NCBI RefSeq assembly: GCF_029852145.1
Contig: NC_079976.1
Span: forward strand, 14,369,104-14,433,103
DNA length: 64,000 nt
Origin: Microplitis mediator
Taxonomy: Eukaryota > Arthropoda > Insecta > Hymenoptera > Braconidae
Direction of reading: 5' to 3'
A model generated the notes under the pieces. The model was not told where the DNA came from. It searched no databases and saw only the letters and a list, made by a program, of their open reading frames with translations. Shown here in pieces: positions 14,589 to 25,902 of this stretch. Position 1 is the first letter of the stretch. Every line of letters starts with the position of its first letter. A program made the translations under genes and the position numbers.

Positions 14589-17125
14589 GTTACGTCAAAA
14601 TAACACATATTAAGAGTTGTGCTCCTGTTTAGCCTTCACCGAGCGAAATAACTGGGACGGAGCTATAAGGATGACTGTTTATTATAAATAAAATTAAAAT
14701 AAAAATACTTACGGTTCGTTATCTAAGAGATAAATTAAAATTATTAAAAATTAAGTAAAATAAAATTTAATTTATTTAGTAAAATAATAAAAGCAAAATT
14801 AAAACAACTTCCAAATTTATTTAAATTAAAACAATTATTTAAAAATTATTACAAAACAAAATTCAATTTGAATTAGACAATTAAATGCGGTTTACAATTT
14901 TTAACGCTTTATAAAATGATTTAGCTCTTGATTTCACTTGTTATACAATTTATTTAAACAATCAATTTATTATTCAAATTTATTATTAATTATTTATTGA
15001 AGTATATTATTACCTTGGTTTATTTGATGATTATTATTATTATCAACAATTATTTATTTGATTTGTTATTTATTATTTTTCCTTCTCAACCCTTGATAAT
15101 CGATGTAATTTTATCAATATTGAATTTTATTTATTAAATGTATTATATTTAAATAATTCAAATTAGAGTTGATAATCGATGGAATGTTCATCAAAATTAT
15201 TTATTAATTAAATGAATTACTACTTTTGAATAATTCAACAATTATTTTCAAAAAAACTTCTGAATTATATTTTAATAATCCAGTTTATAAACAATTAAAT
15301 CACCATTATTAATGATTTAATAAAATTAAGGACTTTGCCTTTAAATAATTAAAATTTCGTCAATGACGAATGAGCTCACTTAAGAAACTGAAATCTTTTT
15401 CGATTTCCAGAAGAGCTGTTACCAGGTAGTAACATCCCTTCCAATAATTATTTAATTATACCAATTATTTCATTGGTCATAATTGAATCAATATTTTTTT
15501 ATAATTATTATTTATATATATATTTTTCATGACTTCCACTGCAGTTAGCAACATATGCATAAAGCATTGGAGTCGAATTCATAAATCAATATTTCTTGAT
15601 TCTTATTTTTCTCTTTATTGCAATATATTCTATTATTATTTAAACATTTTAAAATTCATTTCATTTTTAATTATTTATAACTTGTTAAGTAATAAATATT
15701 ATTTAATTATAATTTATTATAACATTTCATAATTTTTATTTCATATTCATTTATTATTTCATTTCTTTATTAATAAACATATCATTAATAATTAATTTTA
15801 TTTCTTTTTTTTTTTTAAACAACAAATATCTTTATGTCTTAAAGATATTTCAAAATTCATTTCATATTTTTTTAAAATTATAATTTCATAATTTTTATTT
15901 CATATTTATTTAATTATTTTCATTATTCATTCATTCATATAATTTCATTTTCATTTCATTATTTCTTTTCATTATTTCATATTTCATATTTATAAATTTT
16001 TATCATTTCATTATTTCATTATTTCTTTACTTATTTATTTATTAATAATTTCAATTTTTATTATTAATTACAAAATATATAGATTTGAATTTATATTCAA
16101 ATTTTATAATCATTTATTTTTCATCATTTGATATTTCATTATCATATTTATTTATATTTATAAAACGAAAAATATTTCATGAAAATAATTTGAATTTAAA
16201 TTCAAATTTAAAAATCATCAGCCGTAATAATGGCTGGAAATCATTTGCTAATTAATTAATTTATGCATAGCGGGATGGCATAGCATGTACGATTTTTAAT
16301 AAATTGATTGACAGCAAGAATACGACGTCGTGACGTCACACCCCCACTGTTAGTTATTTGTCATTTATTTTAATGTATGACAAATATTTTTAAAAGTCAA
16401 TCTATATTTTTATTGACAATATTTTCTCTTATTATGTATAATTATTTGTTACTTTATTACTATTCCATTCATTATTAAAAAAATTTTGTATATATATTTT
16501 GCAGATGTTTTTTTTTTTATTATTATTTAAAAAAAAAAATTATTAATTTGATATTATTATTTTTTTTTTAACATAATTAAAATTTAAATTTTATACTTAA
16601 TCTCTTTTTTTTTTTTTATTCAGATTTAATTTTTTTTCAATAACTTTTTTTTTATTATTCAAATGCTCAAAAATAAAAATTTTACGTAACTTTTTTTTTT
16701 ATTATGTTATAATTTATTGTTATCAAATATTTTCAATATTTAATTCTTTTTTTTTTTTTTTTATATTTCTTTATTTAACTTTTAATATTATATTTCTTTA
16801 TTCAATTTATTATTATACTTACTCTTAATAATCAGAACTGAATGTGTTTTTTTTTTTTGATTGATTAGGTTATCATAGGTGATAATTTATTTTTATTTTA
16901 TTTATTCATTATCTTTTTTTATACGATACATAATTATATAATAGGATACTACAGTTTTTTTTATTATAATAACAATTTTCATAAATCATAAAATTGAAAA
17001 TGTTCATTTTTTTTTTTATATGCATGAATTTTACTATTTTTTTTTATATACTTATCGTGTGTTTTTTTTTTTTTATTTCTATTTATTATTCATTTTTCTT
17101 ATATATTCGTATGTGTTTTTTCGTG

Positions 17126-17205
<80 letters not shown>

Positions 17206-17253
17206 TTTTACTATTACTTATATACTATTAAAATTTTTTTTTTCAAAACAATT
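14589..17253. other. AT-rich intergenic stretch with serial short hairpins; no gene seen
   Basis: It begins TGTTACGTC at the satellite edge, the same start as the insertions at 33799 and 55169, so it may begin with an LTR, but no second copy or target duplication was found. Between about 15200 and 15500 it holds a run of perfect short inverted repeats, such as TTAAATCA/TGATTTAA, AAGG/CCTT, TCGTC/GACGA, GAAATC/GATTTC and GTTAC/GTAAC. A GACGTCGTGACGTCACA block lies near 16325. From 16.4 kb onward it is mostly poly-T and A/T with a (TA)n tract at about 17130-17198. The open frames here are low-complexity and not credible. Confidence 0.6.
17130..17198. repeat. (TA)n microsatellite
   Basis: Uninterrupted TA dinucleotides for about 66 bases, followed by poly-T. 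Confidence 0.95.
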
Positions 17254-17685
17254 TTAATTTTTCAAAACTTCATCCCATGGTGCCTCAACATATAATGATG
17301 CCTTTTCAAACAACTCTTGTTCTTTCCACAAGAAGTGTTGTTTGCACTCATCACAATGTTTTGCTGGCTGAACCTCTAATATTTTTTCACCACACTTGTC
17401 ACAATTCAAATTTTCCTCTAAACTGATCTTATGGAAATAAACAACACCTTCATAATTATTCCAATTGTCGTTTGTGAGATACAAATCACAGTAACAGGCG
17501 ATGCAAATTTTTTCTTCATCCCGCTGTCCTTTGTTTTTGATAAGCACACGGTTGGCTTCTTTACTTCTTTCAAAACAGGCAAATCTTTCTATTTCTTGGA
17601 AAATAGATGGTAACTCTTCTGTTACCGAATTCCGAACTTGCTCCAATTGAATGTAGTTGGGCCCCATGGATCGGTGTTCTGACAT
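17254..17685 (-). CDS. Small Cys-rich protein of unknown function (143 aa)
   Basis: This is an uninterrupted 143-residue frame in a very AT-rich setting, with an amino-acid composition unlike the low-complexity frames around it. The start is ATG at 17685. Three CxxC pairs stand at about residues 61-64 (CIAC), 95-98 (CDKC) and 111-114 (CDEC), with His85 and His110 nearby, which would suit one or two zinc-binding knuckles. The N-terminal half has no recognisable domain, and there is no signal peptide or membrane segment. The stop lies beside poly-T/(TA)n sequence. It could be one exon of a larger gene or a remnant of a mobile element; I do not recognise a family. No neighbouring gene gives context. 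Confidence 0.5.
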   Translation of the reverse strand: MSEHRSMGPNYIQLEQVRNSVTEELPSIFQEIERFACFERSKEANRVLIKNKGQRDEEKICIACYCDLYLTNDNWNNYEGVVYFHKISLEENLNCDKCGEKILEVQPAKHCDECKQHFLWKEQELFEKASLYVEAPWDEVLKN

Positions 17686-17689
17686 CTTC

Positions 17690-18185
17690 TAGTAATGTTA
17701 TTTTTATTAAAATAAAAAAAAAAAACGTTTACAAAAATATTTCCATTCCTTTTTTTTTTAAATTATTATTAGATAACTTAAATAATACGTTTTTTTTTTT
17801 TTTTTATATTTACCTTAATTATAATTATTTCTGCGTTGCTTGTTTGTTTTTTTTTTTTTTAAATTTATTTATATGTATATTTATATTACGATAGTTATGT
17901 TTTCTTATTATTATTTATTTTATATTATAAAAAAAAATTTAGTTATATTTATTTAATTTTTTTTTTATTAATATCAATCTTGTTGATGTAGTGATTGATT
18001 ATTTGTAACGTTTTAACTTACTATTTTATTTAAATTAATTAAAATTATGTTCTTATTTTAACCCTTAACCCTATTGTGGATTGGCTCGCCGGATTGCCAG
18101 GATTCTTAAGGATAGGATATCAGGGTGGTGACGTTACTATTACTAAGTTAAAGTTAAATTGACCAGAAGACCTTTTGTTTAGATA
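17690..18185. other. AT-rich spacer, nothing recognised
   Basis: Poly-T tracts and mixed AT sequence. A short GC-richer block near 18060-18130 has no visible gene or repeat partner. Confidence 0.6.
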
Positions 18186-20072
18186 TATATACACTAATGG
18201 AAAAAATTAAAGGATCAAAAAAAAATTCTAAATTTTTAGGCGATTTTCAACAGGCTCTAACTTTGAGAGAAATGGTCGTACAAGAAAAGAAAAAAAAGAA
18301 AATTGTAGCTCCAAGTATCTACTTTTTGGATTAGAACTTCAAAATTTTTCAGCGTCAGCAGTTTTTGAGTAATCTTAGAAAAACCAACGACAAAAAAATT
18401 TTCAAATTTTTTTAATTTTTTTTTTTGGTCTCCGGGCGTGGAAAAAATTATTTTTGCTTAACCACTATGAGGATCAGATACCTTCATTATTCAGCTTTAA
18501 TTTTTTTTTTTATGGACCTTGATACGTCCACTTCTCGCCGAGATATCGGTCTTCAAATGGAAAAGGATCCTTTTGTCTTTGATTATCGATATCTCAGAAA
18601 CCAATGATCGCACAGAAAGTTAATGGTGAGTTTTAAAAACTTGAATAAATTCCCTTCAATGATTAGTCATTGCTTTTTCGAAAAAAAAATTTTTTCCTAT
18701 CGTCAGATGAATTTAAAAATGCAACAAAAAAAGAGCTTTTTGTGGTTTTTTGGAAAATCAAGCGCTGAAACGAAAATATTGTGGAAATCGATAATGTTGA
18801 CTGTGCATATTACAGTTCAATATGTCCACAAAAACCCTGCAGAAAGCCAGATTAATCTAACCAGCCGTTTTTTTGTTTCACGCGATCAAATTTTAAAAAA
18901 AATTAAAGGATCACGTTTTTTGCTCTGAAAAGCTCATAATCTTTAACAAGATGAAAACAAACATTTCTTCGGAGCTTTGTCTACAATTTTATTGCAGACA
19001 GTGCTTAAATTTCCAAAAAAGAAAAAACTTTTTTTTCGAAACAAAATTTTCAAAAAAAAAATTTTTTCAAAAAAATTTTTTTTTGGAATAACTCAAGGTA
19101 ATTTACAAAACCAACACCCAATCATTTTTAACACGTTTACGTTGCTGCATTCCGTGATTTTACTGATGTCTCTGTCATTAGTTAAAAAAAAAATTTTTTT
19201 TTTTTGAAAATTTTGATTCGAAAAAAAAGTTTTTCCTTTTTTGGAAATTAAAGCACTGTCTGCAATAAAATTGTGGACAAAGCTCCGAAGAAATGTTTGT
19301 TTTCATCTTGTTAAAGATTATGAGCTTTTCAGAGCAAAAAACGTGATCCTTTAATTTTTTAAAAATTTGATCGCGTGAAACGAAAAAACGGCTGGTTGGA
19401 TTAATCTGGCTTTCTGCAGGGTTTTTGTGGACATATTGAACTGTAAAATGCACAGTCAACATTATCGATTTCCACAATATTTTCGTTTCAGCGCTTGATT
19501 TTCCAAAAACCCACAAAAAGCTCTTTTTTTGTTGCATTTTTAAATTCATCTGACGATAGGAAAAAATTTTTTTTTTCGAAAAAGCAATGACTAATCATTG
19601 AAGGGAATTTATTCAAGTTTTTAAAACTCACCATTAACTTTCTGTGCGATCATTGGTTTCTGAGATATCGATAATCAAAGACAAAAGGATCCTTTTCCAT
19701 TTGAAGACCGATATCTCGGCGAGAAGTGGACGTATCAAGGTCCATAAAAAAAGAAATTAAAGCTGAATAATGACGGTATCTGATCCTCATAGTGGTTAAG
19801 CAAAAATAATTTTTTCCACGCCCGGAGACCAAAAAAAAAAAATTAAAAAAATTTGAAAATTTTTTTGTCGTTGGTTTTTCTAAGATTACTCAAAAACTGC
19901 TGACGCTGAAAAATTTTGAAGTTCTAATCCAAAAAGTAGATACTTGGAGCTACAATTTTCTTTTTTTTCTTTTCTTGTACGACCATTTCTCTCAAAGTTA
20001 GAGCCTGTTGAAAATCGCCTAAAAATTTAGAATTTTTTTTTGATCCTTTAATTTTTTCCATTAGTGTATATA
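18186..20072. mobile_element. 1.89-kb near-perfect palindromic foldback element, Tc1-like ends
   Basis: The left end TATATACACTAATGG is the exact reverse complement of the right end at 20058-20072. The complementarity continues inward for roughly 900 bp to a centre near 19130, with scattered mismatches (for example CATTATTCAGC against GCTGAATAATGACG near the flanks). The ends start next to TA and read CACTAATGGAAAAAATTAAAGG, which resembles Tc1/mariner-type termini (family knowledge). The mirrored open frames in both arms are products of the palindrome and show no protein family. It is probably a non-autonomous long-TIR element. Confidence 0.85.
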
Positions 20073-21653
20073 CAATTATTTATTGAAAATGGCTTTATGA
20101 CTAGATACATAAAAAAAGTAAAGTTTTATTTGGGAGTGGATTCCCTTTAGTGGCTGGCCGCTACTCTGCAATAGGTTGCTGCACGGCTGTTGCTTGACTT
20201 GTTCTCTGCTGCTCTCAATATACCCCGTATATTGTGTACTGTTTACTGGTCTGCTACGCTGCCAGTATACCCCGTATACTGTGTAAGATTGCTCTGCTAC
20301 GCTGCCAGTATACCCCGTATACTGCGTAAGATTGCTCTGCTACGCTGCCAGTATACCCCGTATACTGTGTAAGATTACTCTGCTACGCTGCCAGTATACC
20401 CCGTCTACTGTGTAGTGGCTCTGCTACTGCTGCTAGTATACCCCGTCTACTGTGTAGTGGCTCTGCTACTGCTGCTAGTATACCCCTATACTGTGTTGTG
20501 GCTCTGCTACTGTTGCTAGTATACCTCGTATACTGTGTAATGCTGCTCTGCTACTGCTCTCAATATACCCCGTATATTGTGTAGTGGCTCTGCTCCGCTG
20601 CCAGTATACCTCTTATACTGTGTAATGCTGCTCTGCTCCGCTGCTTCTGCTTCTACTGCTGCAGCTGGAACTTCTTCCAGCTTCAATGCATTCAATGGTC
20701 AGCTCCCGAGTATTTTTCCCTTAAGGTACTTTTACTCTCTACAAGATATTGTCCGGTAGTGAGCTGAGCTGATTTCAGTGTGTATTTGAATCGCTTTTAA
20801 ATATTTTAGGTATCCCGTCCTCGAGCGAAAAGCGATCAGCGCCCTTTTCCGCCTAGCGGCGGCGCTCGGAACTACCGCTGCTAACTTGCATGCAATCGCC
20901 CATTTTCTCTCTCTCTCTCTTTCATGCCTCTTTTTCTCTTTTATTCTTCTCCACTTTCACCCGATCTTCGCTTCTAAGAATTTTAATTCTCTTCAACGAA
21001 TTTTATTTTCTTTCTCTTATTTTTTTTTTCCTTCTCACTTACTCTTATGTATTTATTCCTTTTTAAGGTATAAATTAATTTTTTTTTTTTTATAAATAAA
21101 ATTATTTTATTTTATTTTTTTTTTATTTTAAATTAAAATTAAAATTTTTGTGACTCGTCACAATTTATTTATGATTATTAGTTCAAGAACTAATTTTATA
21201 GTTAATATAAAATTCCCGACTTCTTTTGGAGAAGGTTGAATTTATAATGAATCAGTTATTAAAAATAAACCTGGGCTGTTACCACTTAGTAACATCCCTA
21301 CTCAAAATTTTTTTAAAAAGAATTTATATGCGGTAGGGGTGTCATATGAGTCCCTTTTGCGATAACGCGACTTATGCATTGGATTTGCACGCATTCCAAT
21401 AACATAAAAATTAACATGCATAAAATATTAAAATAATATTTAATAAAATATTTTTAATGGTAATAATAATATATATATATTTTATATGTATATCAATATA
21501 AAATTCTTTTGTTTTGTTTTTTTTTTTTTTTAGCTTATTTATTATTTTTAGTTTTCTCTTCTTTTTTTTTTATTATGTATTCTATTCCTATTCGTATTGT
21601 TTATTCATATACCTTTTTATATAGTTTGTAATAATTTTAATATATTGGATATG
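20073..21653. other. Spacer around the minisatellite; no gene seen
   Basis: Apart from the minisatellite, this holds a GC-richer block at 20800-20890 with a CT microsatellite at 20906-20921, then AT-rich sequence. The block GCTGTTACCA...TAGTAACATCCCT at about 21276-21300 also occurs at about 15413-15440, so the two AT-rich stretches share an old repeat. I see no LTR boundaries or coding region. Confidence 0.5.
20205..20650. repeat. 41-43 bp minisatellite whose unit contains a hairpin
   Basis: CTGCTACGCTGCCAGTATAC recurs at 20251, 20294, 20337 and 20380 (43-bp steps), then at about 41-bp steps with substitutions. Each unit carries an inverted repeat such as AGTATAC-CCC-GTATACT. Other units have CAATATAC-CCC-GTATATTG, in which both arms changed together. 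Confidence 0.9.
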
Positions 21654-23293
21654 TATATATATTAGGGTGATTCATTTTAGACCAACATTTTTTTTTTTCA
21701 AGTCCCAATCAAAAATCTTGTAGCATATAAAAAATAAAAAATTCTCACAAAATTTGAGCTCTTAATTTCAATTTTTAGATGTCTCTCAACGAATTTTCAG
21801 TTTTTCCATTTAAATAACACGGGAAAACTTTTTTTCTTAACTTTTTGCTTCCGCATCTCATCAAGAAATTTTTTTTTTGAAATATCATGCTGACGTTCTT
21901 ATAGTCGACTAAATGCTCTGCAAAAAAGTTCATTGAGTCGAGTCTGTAAGTGCAATATCTCCATCATAATTCACTTTACAAATTGTGATTTTTGTGGGAA
22001 TTCGATTTTAATGCACTTAGAAACGAAACTAATGGTGATAGACAAAAAGTTTAAATGGCAATTTTGTAGGTTATTCAATACTCTAAAATAATGCCCCCAT
22101 GAATATCACTGTACCACCAATAGTTTAGCCTCCAGACGCTCTCAGAGTCCAATTTTTTTGTAAAATATGCTTTTAATGCACTTAGAAACGAAACTAATGG
22201 TGATAGATAAAAAGTTTAAATGACAATTTTGTCGGTTATTCAATACTCTAAAATAATGCCATGATGAATATCTATGTACCACCAATAGTTTAGCCTCCAG
22301 ACGCTTCAAAGTCTAATTTTTTTCAAAAATATGATTTTAACGCACTTAGAAACGAAACTAATGGTGATAGTCAAAAATTTTAAATGACAATTTTGTCGGT
22401 TATTCAATACTCTAAAATAATGCCGTTATGACTATTTCTCTTCCACCAATAGTTTAGCTTCCAGACGCTCTTAAACTTGAAATTCTCTTTGAATATATTG
22501 CGCAAAACAAAATTTTTTCGCAAGTATAATAATTACTTAAATTTTTTGAAAATATACTGTAATAATCACCAAAAGTATTTTATTTTGGTGAATGTGTACA
22601 GGAAATATCAAACTTCTGTTTGGAGTCACTTATTATTTTAACTTATGAGCAATTATATGATTACCATTTAAATATAGTGGAAACCTAAACATGCAAACAT
22701 GCAAATAACCTTCTCAATAAGAAAATTTATAGATAAATTCAGAAAAATATAGATAGCCCGAGCAATGATATAATTGCTCATAAGTTAAAATAATAAGTGA
22801 CTCCAAACAGTTTGATATTTTCTGTACACATTTACCAAAATAAAATACTTTTGATGATTATTACAGTATATTTTTAAAAAATTTGAGTAATTATTATAAT
22901 TGCGAAAAAATTTTGTTTTGCGCAATATATTCAAAGAGAATTTTAAGTTTAAGAGCGTCTGGAAGCTAAACTATTGGTGGAAGAGACATAGTCATAACGG
23001 CATTATTTTAGAGTATTGAATAACCGACAAAATTGCCGTTTCAAATTTTTGTCTAGCACCATTAGTTTCGTTTCTAAGTGCGTTAAAATCATATTTTTGA
23101 AAAAAATTAGACTTTGAAGCGTCTTCCCGTGTTATTTAAATGGAAAAACTAAAAATTCGTTGAGAGACCTCTAAAAATTGAAATTAAGAGCTCAAATTTT
23201 GTGAGAATTTTTTATTTTTTATATGCTACAAGATTTTTGAGTGGGACTTGGAAAAAAAATGTTGGTCTAAAATGAATCACCCTAATATATATG
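21654..23293. mobile_element. 1.64-kb palindromic foldback element (ATTAGGGTG ends)
   Basis: The left end, TATATATTAGGGTGATTCA, is mirrored at the right end just before 23293. The arms run inward with the internal block CCATTTAAATAACACGGG (about 21805-21825), mirrored near 23133-23150. The left arm also holds three degenerate direct copies of a block starting TTAGAAACGAAACTAATGG (about 22017, 22187 and 22347). The core near 22675-22760 resembles the core of the next palindrome. Confidence 0.85.
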
Positions 23294-24791
23294 GGGCATT
23301 CCATGCCAAATCACCGAGGTTTCGGCCCGACCCCCTTCGATTTCGCTGAAAATTTTTTATCATTTTCTACCCTACCAAAGACATTTTCCTGAATTTTTTC
23401 AGATTTTTTTACCCAACCCAAAAAAAGTTACGAATTTTTTAAAAAAAACGCTCTTTTTTTTTCAAATTGCTGTAACTTTGACACAAATTGACCTTTTGGC
23501 ACTTTTTTTTTTTTGAAAAATTTTGTTTTTAATTGTAGTTTTCAGAAAAAAATACAAAAAATTTTTCGGAAGTCACGATATATAAAATATTTCAGTTTTT
23601 TCAATAAAACCGTAATTTTTTCGAAGTCGGAAACCTTCGATTCTCAATTTTTTTGTCTCAAAAAAAACTTCAACCAAGACAGTATTTAACCCCGCCATTC
23701 CCATTTTGTGCCGACTTTCCTTTATATTTTTTTTTTTTCGATTAAAATTAAAAAAATTTCTAAATTTGGCTTATTTTTTATGACTTTGCGCTGAAGTTTC
23801 TTTGGATTGTTTTTAAAAGCTCAGAAGTTGAATAAAATTGGACAATAACAACCGTAAAGTGTATTAGGGGCAAGAATTGATTTTTTCGGAAGAAAATTTC
23901 CAAATTTTAAATATAGTGAAACCTAAATTAACCTTCTCAATATGACAATTTATAGATAAACTGAGAAAAATATAAATAGCCCGAACTGAGAATCGAACCT
24001 AGACCATGTCGGTATCGCGCCGAGTGCTCTACCAGTTGAGATATCCGGTACTATACTATCATCCGTTCAATTTGATCTAAAATTGTCTATAAGGCTATCG
24101 ATATTTTTCTGAGTTTATCTATAAATTGTCTTAGTGAGAAGGTTAATTGTAGGTTTAGGTTTCACTGTATTTAAAAATTGGGAATTTTCTTCCGAAAAAA
24201 TCAATTCTTGCCCCTAATACACTTTACGGTTGTTATTGTCCAATTTTATTCAACTTCTGAGCTTTTACAAACAATCCAAAGAAACTTCAGCGCAAAGTCA
24301 TAAAAAATAAGCCAAATTTAGAAATTTTTTTAATTTTAATCGAAAAAAAAAAATATAAAGGAAAGTCGGCACAAAATGGGAATGGCGGGGTTAAATACTG
24401 TCTTGGTTGAAGTTTTTTTTGAGACAAAAAAATTGAGAATCGAAGGTTTCCGACTTCGAAAAAATTACGGTTTTATTGAAAAAACTGAAATATTTTATAT
24501 ATCGTGACTTCCGAAAAATTTTTTGTATTTTTTTCTGAAAACTATAATTAAAAACAAAATTTTTCAAAAAAAAAAGTGCCAAAAGGTCAATTTGTGTCAA
24601 AGTTACAGCAATTTGAAAAAAAAAGAGCGTTTTTTTTAAAAAATTCGTAACTTTTTTTGGGTTGGGTAAAAAAATCTGAAAAAATTCAGGAAAATGTCTT
24701 TGGTAGGGTAGAAAATGATAAAAAATTTTCAGCGAAATCGAAGGGGGTCGGGCCGAAACCTCGGTGATTTGGCATGGAATGCCCCATATAT
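23288..24791. mobile_element. 1.5-kb palindromic foldback element with tRNA-like core
   Basis: The left end TATATGGGGCATTCCATGCC is mirrored by GGCATGGAATGCCCCATATA at the right. The arms are about 600 bp each with few mismatches. They are followed by a second, inner inverted repeat (23908-23970 against 24100-24168) and a single-copy centre that looks tRNA-derived. It abuts the preceding palindrome within a shared TA tract. Confidence 0.87.
23979..24048 (-). ncRNA. tRNA-like sequence (tRNA-derived SINE head or tRNA pseudogene)
   Basis: On the minus strand there is an A-box-like stretch, TATCTCAACTGGTAGAGC (about 24025-24043), and a canonical B box, GGTTCGATTC (23990-23999), at the right distance. 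The T-arm folds with one mismatch, but the acceptor stem pairs poorly and the anticodon loop lacks the expected U33. I therefore call it tRNA-derived rather than a functional tRNA. Confidence 0.45.
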
Positions 24792-24843
24792 TGTATATGA
24801 TTTGTATATAGAGTATGTATGAATATATATATATATATATATA

Positions 24844-25573
24844 TGTCGGAGATAAAATAATACTTGGGTTTTTCCTGAGACTTGGGAAAGTCCCAACTAT
24901 ATTGAGTTTGTTTTTAGACAATAAAAACTTAGTAAAAATATTTTACAATTTAATCCGCTTAAGATTTTGTTAGTTTTCATATTTACGTTTATGACGGTAG
25001 ACTTAGGTCGAAGGAGCCCGTCTGGGCATCCAACGTAGACACGATCGAGAGATAGCAATATTTTCGGTATAATGAGTTTTTAAAACATATGGAAGTAATT
25101 GTACGAGTTTGTAAAAATTACCTGAGATATAGTTTTGGTCGAGTCGGGGACTCAAGAATATTGGGTACAGAGAGTTAGTTCTAATTGAGAAAAGGAACGG
25201 ACGACATTGCTATCCGACCGATCGTGTATTCGTTTCGATTTTAACTTTACCGCCGCGCACATTTCACAACAGTAACTAGAATATTGTCAATAGTTGTTAT
25301 TCTCTAGTAAACTAATCGTTTGTAATAATTTGTGTATTTAATATTGTGTAATATTTGATATTTTGTAATCTTTGATATTTTCTCGGATACTTTAATATTG
25401 TGTAGTTGTCCGATACTGATATTATTGCTTGCAATCTTATTGTTTAGTGTATACGATATTTGTGAGTAGTAATTACCTGTGTGTGTTCGTTAAATTGTTT
25501 AATAAATAAGATGAGTGGCAAAGATAACGGCGTAGACCCGAGTCTCATTAATACCTCAACGGGTGATTCGACA
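24844..25573 (+). repeat. 5' LTR (730 bp) of small gypsy element
   Basis: It starts TGTCGGAGAT and ends GATTCGACA. The same 730-bp sequence recurs at 28871-29600 with no difference that I noticed by eye, implying a recent insertion. Both outer flanks are (TA)n, so the target duplication cannot be delimited. Just downstream, TCAGAAGTGGGAT (25574-25586) matches the complement of an internal 3' part of tRNA-Leu, a primer type known from mdg3-like elements. Confidence 0.93.
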
Positions 25574-25597
25574 TCAGAAGTGGGATCTGAATCGTGA
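25511..25597 (+). pseudogene. gag: Gag start, truncated; begins inside the LTR
   Basis: ATG at 25511 lies 63 bp before the LTR end. The frame (28 codons, beginning MSGKDNGVDPS) reads through the LTR boundary and the primer site, then meets TGA at 25595. Downstream, near 25800-25870, a CxxC...H...C zinc-knuckle-like remnant in another frame suggests that most of gag has been deleted or frameshifted. The assignment as gag rests on position and the knuckle, not on a capsid domain. Confidence 0.45.
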
Positions 25598-25902
25598 ACA
25601 GGAATTGTTGCGGAACAGTTTTATCTTCTTTTAGAAATTCAAAATCGGGATTCTGTAAAATTAATCTCGGTATTCGATAGTGAATACGTGTTTAGCTAAA
25701 TATTCGTCGAAAGGTAGTGCGCTCATCAGTCAATATTCAGCTGTATATTTGAATGGTATTTTGACATCATTTACACCGAAATGAAAATCGTGTTTCGAAG
25801 AAGTCGCCGTGTCAATTGTGCTCGTTTATGTTTTAAGTATAGCATGCGTGGTCATACTGCTTAAAAGTGTTCATCTCCAATGGGAAAGGAGAATATTAAC
25901 GT

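Noticed and set aside
19178..19549. 123-codon minus-strand frame and its mirror at 18623-18928
   Set aside because: Both are the two arms of the same palindrome; poly-Lys/Phe composition and no domain.
24391..24921. 176-codon minus-strand frame
   Set aside because: It runs from the palindrome arm through TA repeats into the LTR; Phe/Ile/Tyr-rich, low complexity.
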